Shown here: piece after piece, positions 59,854 through 64,000 of the stretch
How positions within the stretch are numbered: the first letter of the stretch is position 1
Layout: each line of letters begins with the position of its first letter
NCBI RefSeq assembly: GCF_029774175.1
Contig: NZ_CP103834.1
Coordinates: 1,436,501-1,500,500, forward strand
Origin: Actinobacillus genomosp. 1
GTDB lineage: Bacteria > Pseudomonadota > Gammaproteobacteria > Enterobacterales > Pasteurellaceae
Length of the DNA: 64,000 nucleotides
Direction of reading: 5' to 3'
Notes under the pieces: model-generated
What the model was told of the DNA's origin: nothing
The model's database searches: none
The model's input: the letters and a program-made list of their open reading frames with translations, nothing else
Program-made: the position numbers and the translations under genes

Positions 59854-60234
59854 TTATATCATAGATAATAAAATATTAAGATTTGTCAAATAAATCTTTT
59901 TGCCCTCATAACGATTGCGACTAAATGATACTGACACATTTGCGTAGGCGTATCTAGGAAATCTTTCAATAAGCCTCGCCTGCCATCGCAGGTAATGAAT
60001 GGTTCTTACTAAATATTGATATTTAATGGCAAGTGCCTTATAAGTTTGTTTTCCTTGCGAATAATCAAACCAAATATCGGCAGCATTTAATTTTTGTTGG
60101 TAGGTAAATATTTTATGACAAATATTACATTTATAACATTGAATATTATTTCTAATATCATGTTTTTTGATATTCGAAGAATGGTAAAAAGGACTGTTTT
60201 TTTGTTCACATTTTAAAAAGTGGGTTAAAGCCTT
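59854..60234 (-). pseudogene. Transposase N-terminal fragment
   Basis: A stretch open for 126 codons without any plausible start codon. It reads KALTHFLKCEQKNS, then a zinc-ribbon-like NNIQCYKCNICHKIF, a helix-turn-helix WFDYSQGKQTYKALAIKYQ and VRTIHYLRW, the layout of N-terminal DNA-binding parts of insertion sequence transposases that carry zinc ribbons. The catalytic domain is absent. The first expected zinc CxxC is damaged (CEQK). I cannot name the IS family with certainty. Confidence 0.65.
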
Positions 60235-60261
60235 TTACTATAAGGTTTTAACCCACTTTTT
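60215..60261. terminator. 20-bp hairpin downstream of adk
   Basis: AAAAAGTGGGTTAAAGCCTT (60215-60234) and its inverted copy (60242-60261) pair at 19 of 20 positions with a 7-nt loop and A/T-rich flanks. It may terminate the adk transcript; one arm is also the start of the transposase relic, so it could be an inverted duplication left by the element. Confidence 0.7.
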
Positions 60262-60352
60262 AGCAATCATTTTTTACTATATCAAATAGTTGCTAACAAT
60301 TGTAAAAAATAATTATTAGCGACTATTTTCATATTTAATTTATAAGGGACAA

Positions 60353-61039
<687 letters not shown>

Positions 61040-61091
61040 CTAAGGCAGTAACCTTACCGATTACTGCCTGAAATTGCAAATTTTTTATGAA

Positions 61092-61130
61092 AAATAACCG
61101 CTTGCAAGAAGCCCTCACAAGCGGTTATTT
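61092..61130. terminator. Uptake-signal terminator after the TonB receptor
   Basis: AAATAACCGCTTG (61092-61104) and CAAGCGGTTATTT (61118-61130) are perfect 13-bp inverted copies, just beyond the stop of the receptor gene on the minus strand. Confidence 0.8.
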
Positions 61131-61148
61131 ATACACTTATTTTAGCAA

Positions 61149-63236
61149 TTAGAAAGTGTAATTTACATTTACACGGAAGTCACGGCCTGCAGACGGTAAG
61201 CTAGTTGCACCTGCACGTTGGCTGTGGCTCTTATAATTTTTATTAAATGCATTATTCACCGCAAAGTTAAGTGTTAAGTTTTTATTTGCATCCCAACTTG
61301 CGTAGAAATCATTTACACCATAGCCTGACTGTTTAACCGGAGCTGTTGTCGCATTTGAACCACGGCTTGGCGTACCGGTTTCACCTTCAACAAAACGACC
61401 TTTCCAACCGATTTCTAAACTTGGATTTTCAAACTTATAAGAAAGACCTGTAGTCCACGTACGTCCGGTTGCTACCGCATATACTGTACTATCTAAACTT
61501 GCATCATTAAAAACCCAAGTTTCAGGCTTACTGTCCGCCACACCTAAGCGGAAAGTGAAACCGCTATATTTATAAGCTGCACCTAATTCATAACCTTTAT
61601 TACGTAATAAGGCTGAATTAACTAAAGTATTATTTAATACTGCATGAGCATCTTTCACTTTTTGCCAGAAGTAGCTACCGTTAAGTGAAATTTGATCATT
61701 AAAATCATAGTTAAAACCAATCTCCGTATTACGTGCTTTTTCCGCTTTTAAGTCATCAGCAACACTGCGAGCGGTACCACCGCTTAATGCTACTTCGTAG
61801 AAACGTGGGCTACGTGTCGCATAGTTTAAGTTTGTATTTAAACTTAGTCCTTGAGCAACTTCCCAGATTAAACCGACGCTTGGATTAAATGCACCGTCAC
61901 TAACTTTTTTACCGTCATTAGCTTTAAAGTCAAAATAGTCATAGCGTAAGCCGGTTGTCATTGTCACCGGACCGAATCCCCAAATGCCTTCAGCATAAAC
62001 TCCTACATCTTCTTTTTCTTGGTGATTTTTAACATCTGTAGAAGTGATTGCGTTTGGTTTACCTTCTTGGTAGCGATAATTCACACCATATTTTACAAAA
62101 TGATCACTACCGATTTCAGAGTCAAAATTGATATTCGCTCCTTTGGTTACCACTTTTGTTTTTGAATTAGTATCGGTTTCTTCACGAGAATTTTCTAATA
62201 AGTAAGCGTTCGCTTTTACTTCACTAATAAAACCTAAATTTTTACCTGTATATTCAAGGTTTGTAGTATTTTGAGTTGTAATCCGATATAAAGGTTGATT
62301 ATTAGCATCGTTTGCAACTAAAGCTCCGTTTTTATCAAGCAAATAACGAGTTGGGCGACCTCGACGATCAACCCCTGCAGCAGCTCCTAATTTATAGCCG
62401 GCATCAAGTTGTTGTTGAGTTAAGCTAGCTGTTGTTGTCCAGTCTTGAGAGAAATCAAATTCTTCACGTAATGCACGCTCACCGTGATAACGCTCTTGAC
62501 GATGGCTTACTACTACACGATGATCTTCGTTAATATCAAAACCGAATTTAGCTAATAAACCACGCTGACCTAATGCACTGTTTTTAACCGTATCGCTACC
62601 CTCTTTATTGGAATAACCTTTACCGCCTTTGTAATTTTCAGCCGTTTCCCAATTACCGCTTAATAACGCATCAAATGCACCGGATTTACCATAAACGCTC
62701 GCACCTTGCGAATGACCTTTATTGCTACTTACACCGGCATTTAATTTAAAACCAAAATCTTGTCCTTCTCTTAATAGATCTTTTGCATCCACAGTTGTCG
62801 CTTCAATCGATCCGCTAGTTGCACCAATACCTGCACTTGCAGAACCTGCGCCCTTACGCACGTCAATACGTTTAATTAATGACGGATCTAACATAAAACG
62901 GCTTTGGTGGTGGAAAATTTGAGCATCAGAATATGTGTTATCCACTTTAATATCGATTTGGTCTTGCCCCATACCACGAATCGTTGTCCATTGTGAAGTA
63001 CCGCCTGTACCGCCGCCGAAATTGATTGCCGGTTCAGCACTTAAAACTCCGCGTAAATCTTCTTTTGTACCTTTATTTAAATCTTTTAAAGTTACAACGT
63101 TAGTTTTACTTTTCGCTCCCGCATTTTCTGAAACGACAGAAACCACATCAAGATTTACCGTATTTTCTTGAGCATAAGCCCAAGACGTTGTTGCAAGAAA
63201 TACTGCTATAGAAAGTTTTGATTGAGAGAATCGCAT
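61149..63236 (-). CDS. TonB-dependent outer-membrane receptor, substrate unknown
   Basis: A 695-residue outer-membrane barrel. The signal peptide ends near Ala22 (WAYA before QEN); a TonB-box-like VDVVSV segment and a plug domain follow, with TIRGMGQDQIDIKVDNTYSDAQIFHHQSRFMLDPSLIKRIDVRKG. The protein ends in Phe (NVNYTF), the outer-membrane insertion signal. The His-rich IFHHQS plug loop resembles metal or haem receptors of Pasteurellaceae and Neisseriaceae. The promoter has Fur-like elements. Ligand not determinable here. Confidence 0.88.
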   Translation of the reverse strand: MRFSQSKLSIAVFLATTSWAYAQENTVNLDVVSVVSENAGAKSKTNVVTLKDLNKGTKEDLRGVLSAEPAINFGGGTGGTSQWTTIRGMGQDQIDIKVDNTYSDAQIFHHQSRFMLDPSLIKRIDVRKGAGSASAGIGATSGSIEATTVDAKDLLREGQDFGFKLNAGVSSNKGHSQGASVYGKSGAFDALLSGNWETAENYKGGKGYSNKEGSDTVKNSALGQRGLLAKFGFDINEDHRVVVSHRQERYHGERALREEFDFSQDWTTTASLTQQQLDAGYKLGAAAGVDRRGRPTRYLLDKNGALVANDANNQPLYRITTQNTTNLEYTGKNLGFISEVKANAYLLENSREETDTNSKTKVVTKGANINFDSEIGSDHFVKYGVNYRYQEGKPNAITSTDVKNHQEKEDVGVYAEGIWGFGPVTMTTGLRYDYFDFKANDGKKVSDGAFNPSVGLIWEVAQGLSLNTNLNYATRSPRFYEVALSGGTARSVADDLKAEKARNTEIGFNYDFNDQISLNGSYFWQKVKDAHAVLNNTLVNSALLRNKGYELGAAYKYSGFTFRLGVADSKPETWVFNDASLDSTVYAVATGRTWTTGLSYKFENPSLEIGWKGRFVEGETGTPSRGSNATTAPVKQSGYGVNDFYASWDANKNLTLNFAVNNAFNKNYKSHSQRAGATSLPSAGRDFRVNVNYTF

Positions 63237-63250
63237 TTAACCGCCTTATT

Positions 63251-63324
63251 AATTTTGAGAATTAATCTTATTTGCAAAAAGTTCTGTAAATATACTTAAA
63301 TCTATAATGCGAGTCAATCTCATT
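63251..63324 (-). promoter_or_regulatory. Promoter of the TonB receptor with Fur-like sites
   Basis: TTGACT (63317-63312), 17-bp spacer and TATATT (63294-63289) on the minus strand. AATGAGATTGACTCGCATT (63324-63306) overlaps the -35 and resembles a Fur box; AAATAAGATTAATTCTCAA (63273-63255) lies downstream of the -10. Both are imperfect matches to the Fur consensus. Confidence 0.6.
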
Positions 63325-63431
63325 TTTGAATAAAGTTATAACTAAAATATATAAAAAGCCTTGTCGTATAATACGGCAAGGCTTTAGTATGAATAATTCT
63401 TTATCTCGATTAGTTTTTAACAAAAAAACAA

Positions 63432-64000
63432 TTATTTATCGTTCCACGGCGCAACCTTAATCAACATCAACATTCCTGGAATAGCGACAAAGAAACAAAT
63501 CCAGAAAAACTGATAATAACCGAAGGCTTCTACCAAATGTCCGGTATAAGCGCCTAAGAATTTACTTGGCAATGCAGCTAGGCTGGTAAAAATGGCTAAT
63601 TGCATTGCGGTGTACATCGGGTTGGTTTCTCGAGCCATAAAGGCAACAAATGCCGCCGTACCCAAACCGACACCGAGATACTCACCCGCCATCACAATAC
63701 CTAATTTAAATAATTCGGCAGAACCGATAGAAGCGGTCGGAAAATACTCAAAACTTGCAAGATAAGCAAAACCTAAGATAGTAATTAACTGTACTGATCC
63801 GAAAATCCATAACGCACGATTTACTCCCAGTTTCAGCATTGCCACCCCGCCAATAATACCGCCACCGATACTGCACCAGAGCGAGGTTGTTTTTACCACC
63901 GCCGCAATATGCGATTTGGTAAAGCCCATATCTAAAATAAATTTGGTTTGTAGCGAAGTCGCCAGCGAATCACCTAATTTATATAAGAAAATAAATAGGA
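63432..64000 (-). CDS. ampG: Muropeptide permease AmpG, 3' part
   Basis: About 189 codons from the right edge; the 5' part lies outside the window and the frame stays open to base 64000. The visible sequence has FLYKLGDSLATSLQTKFILDMGFTKSHIA at its start, with about six transmembrane helices, typical of the AmpG group of the major facilitator superfamily, which imports 1,6-anhydro-muropeptides for cell-wall recycling. The last visible segments LMLIKVAPWNDK end normally. Confidence 0.85.
   Translation of the reverse strand, partial: LFIFLYKLGDSLATSLQTKFILDMGFTKSHIAAVVKTTSLWCSIGGGIIGGVAMLKLGVNRALWIFGSVQLITILGFAYLASFEYFPTASIGSAELFKLGIVMAGEYLGVGLGTAAFVAFMARETNPMYTAMQLAIFTSLAALPSKFLGAYTGHLVEAFGYYQFFWICFFVAIPGMLMLIKVAPWNDK

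Larger units (their letters stand above)
59653..60352. other. 700-bp AT-rich region with transposase relic, no intact gene
   Basis: The part next to the adhesin (59653-59850) is about 80 percent AT and should contain its promoter; a TATAAT occurs on the minus strand near 59765. The middle holds a transposase fragment, then a strong 20-bp hairpin next to adk. Low G+C compared with the rest of the window. Confidence 0.7.

Overview
The window is a stretch of Pasteurellaceae chromosome. The 9-10 bp DNA uptake signal of the Apl type (ACAAGCGGT) occurs many times, often as inverted pairs that form terminators. Gene content and operon order (mlaFEDCB-ibaG-murA, pstSCAB-phoBR, clpPX, fbaA/pgk) also fit the family. 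Actinobacillus, for example A. pleuropneumoniae or a close relative, is the best guess; this is inference from sequence style, not a database match. Most of the window is ordinary core chromosome, dense and mostly on the minus strand in its first 22 kb.

Layout. 0-5.2 kb: start of a YqhA-like gene, a nitroreductase, the lipid A phosphoethanolamine transferase eptA, and a PmrAB/QseBC-type two-component system. Two near-identical ~80-nt RNA-like units lie in front of eptA and in front of the response regulator. 5.2-9.5 kb: azlCD, an orphan sapF, fbaA and pgk. 9.6-14.3 kb: three SLC13-type anion transporters in a row. 14.5-22.5 kb: parE and the complete phosphate operon pstS-pstCAB-phoBR with two Pho boxes. 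22.5-26 kb: a copper module (CueR, a DUF411 protein, CopZ, CopA) behind a MerR-type promoter. 26-36.7 kb: housekeeping genes (SDR, nitroreductase, sppA, RNase I, sprT, ndh, tex, pilW, rlmN) with short palindromic repeats. 36.9-40 kb: four tandem tRNA-Val genes, gltX, tRNA-Ala, then an integrase relic and a YefM-YoeB toxin-antitoxin pair, the only clear accessory island. 40-53 kb: ycaR, lpxK, clpXP, a SufE-like gene, two tRNA-Asp, dnaQ, ettA, a small redox/metal cluster ending in a Met/His/Asp/Lys-rich repeat protein, murA, and the Mla lipid transport operon. 53-64 kb: htrA with a sigma-E promoter, a yfcH-like gene, argR, mdh, a trimeric autotransporter adhesin beside a transposase relic, adk, a TonB-dependent receptor with a Fur-like promoter, and the 3' part of ampG.

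The most interesting structure is at 2.7-5.2 kb. One direct-repeat element, AAAATTAG-N3-AAAATTAG, occurs three times: at eptA, at twin unit A and at twin unit B. Each time it lies exactly 7 bp upstream of a plausible -10 hexamer on the minus strand. The twin units share their first 34 nt and end in strong intrinsic terminators. Together they suggest a small regulon in which the local response regulator drives eptA plus two sibling small RNAs, or terminated leaders, one of them in front of its own operon. This is inferred from sequence pattern only.

Starts were adjusted where a Shine-Dalgarno sequence or family length favoured an internal start. Two genes that a 60-codon cut-off misses are added: ycaR and the partial gene at the left edge.
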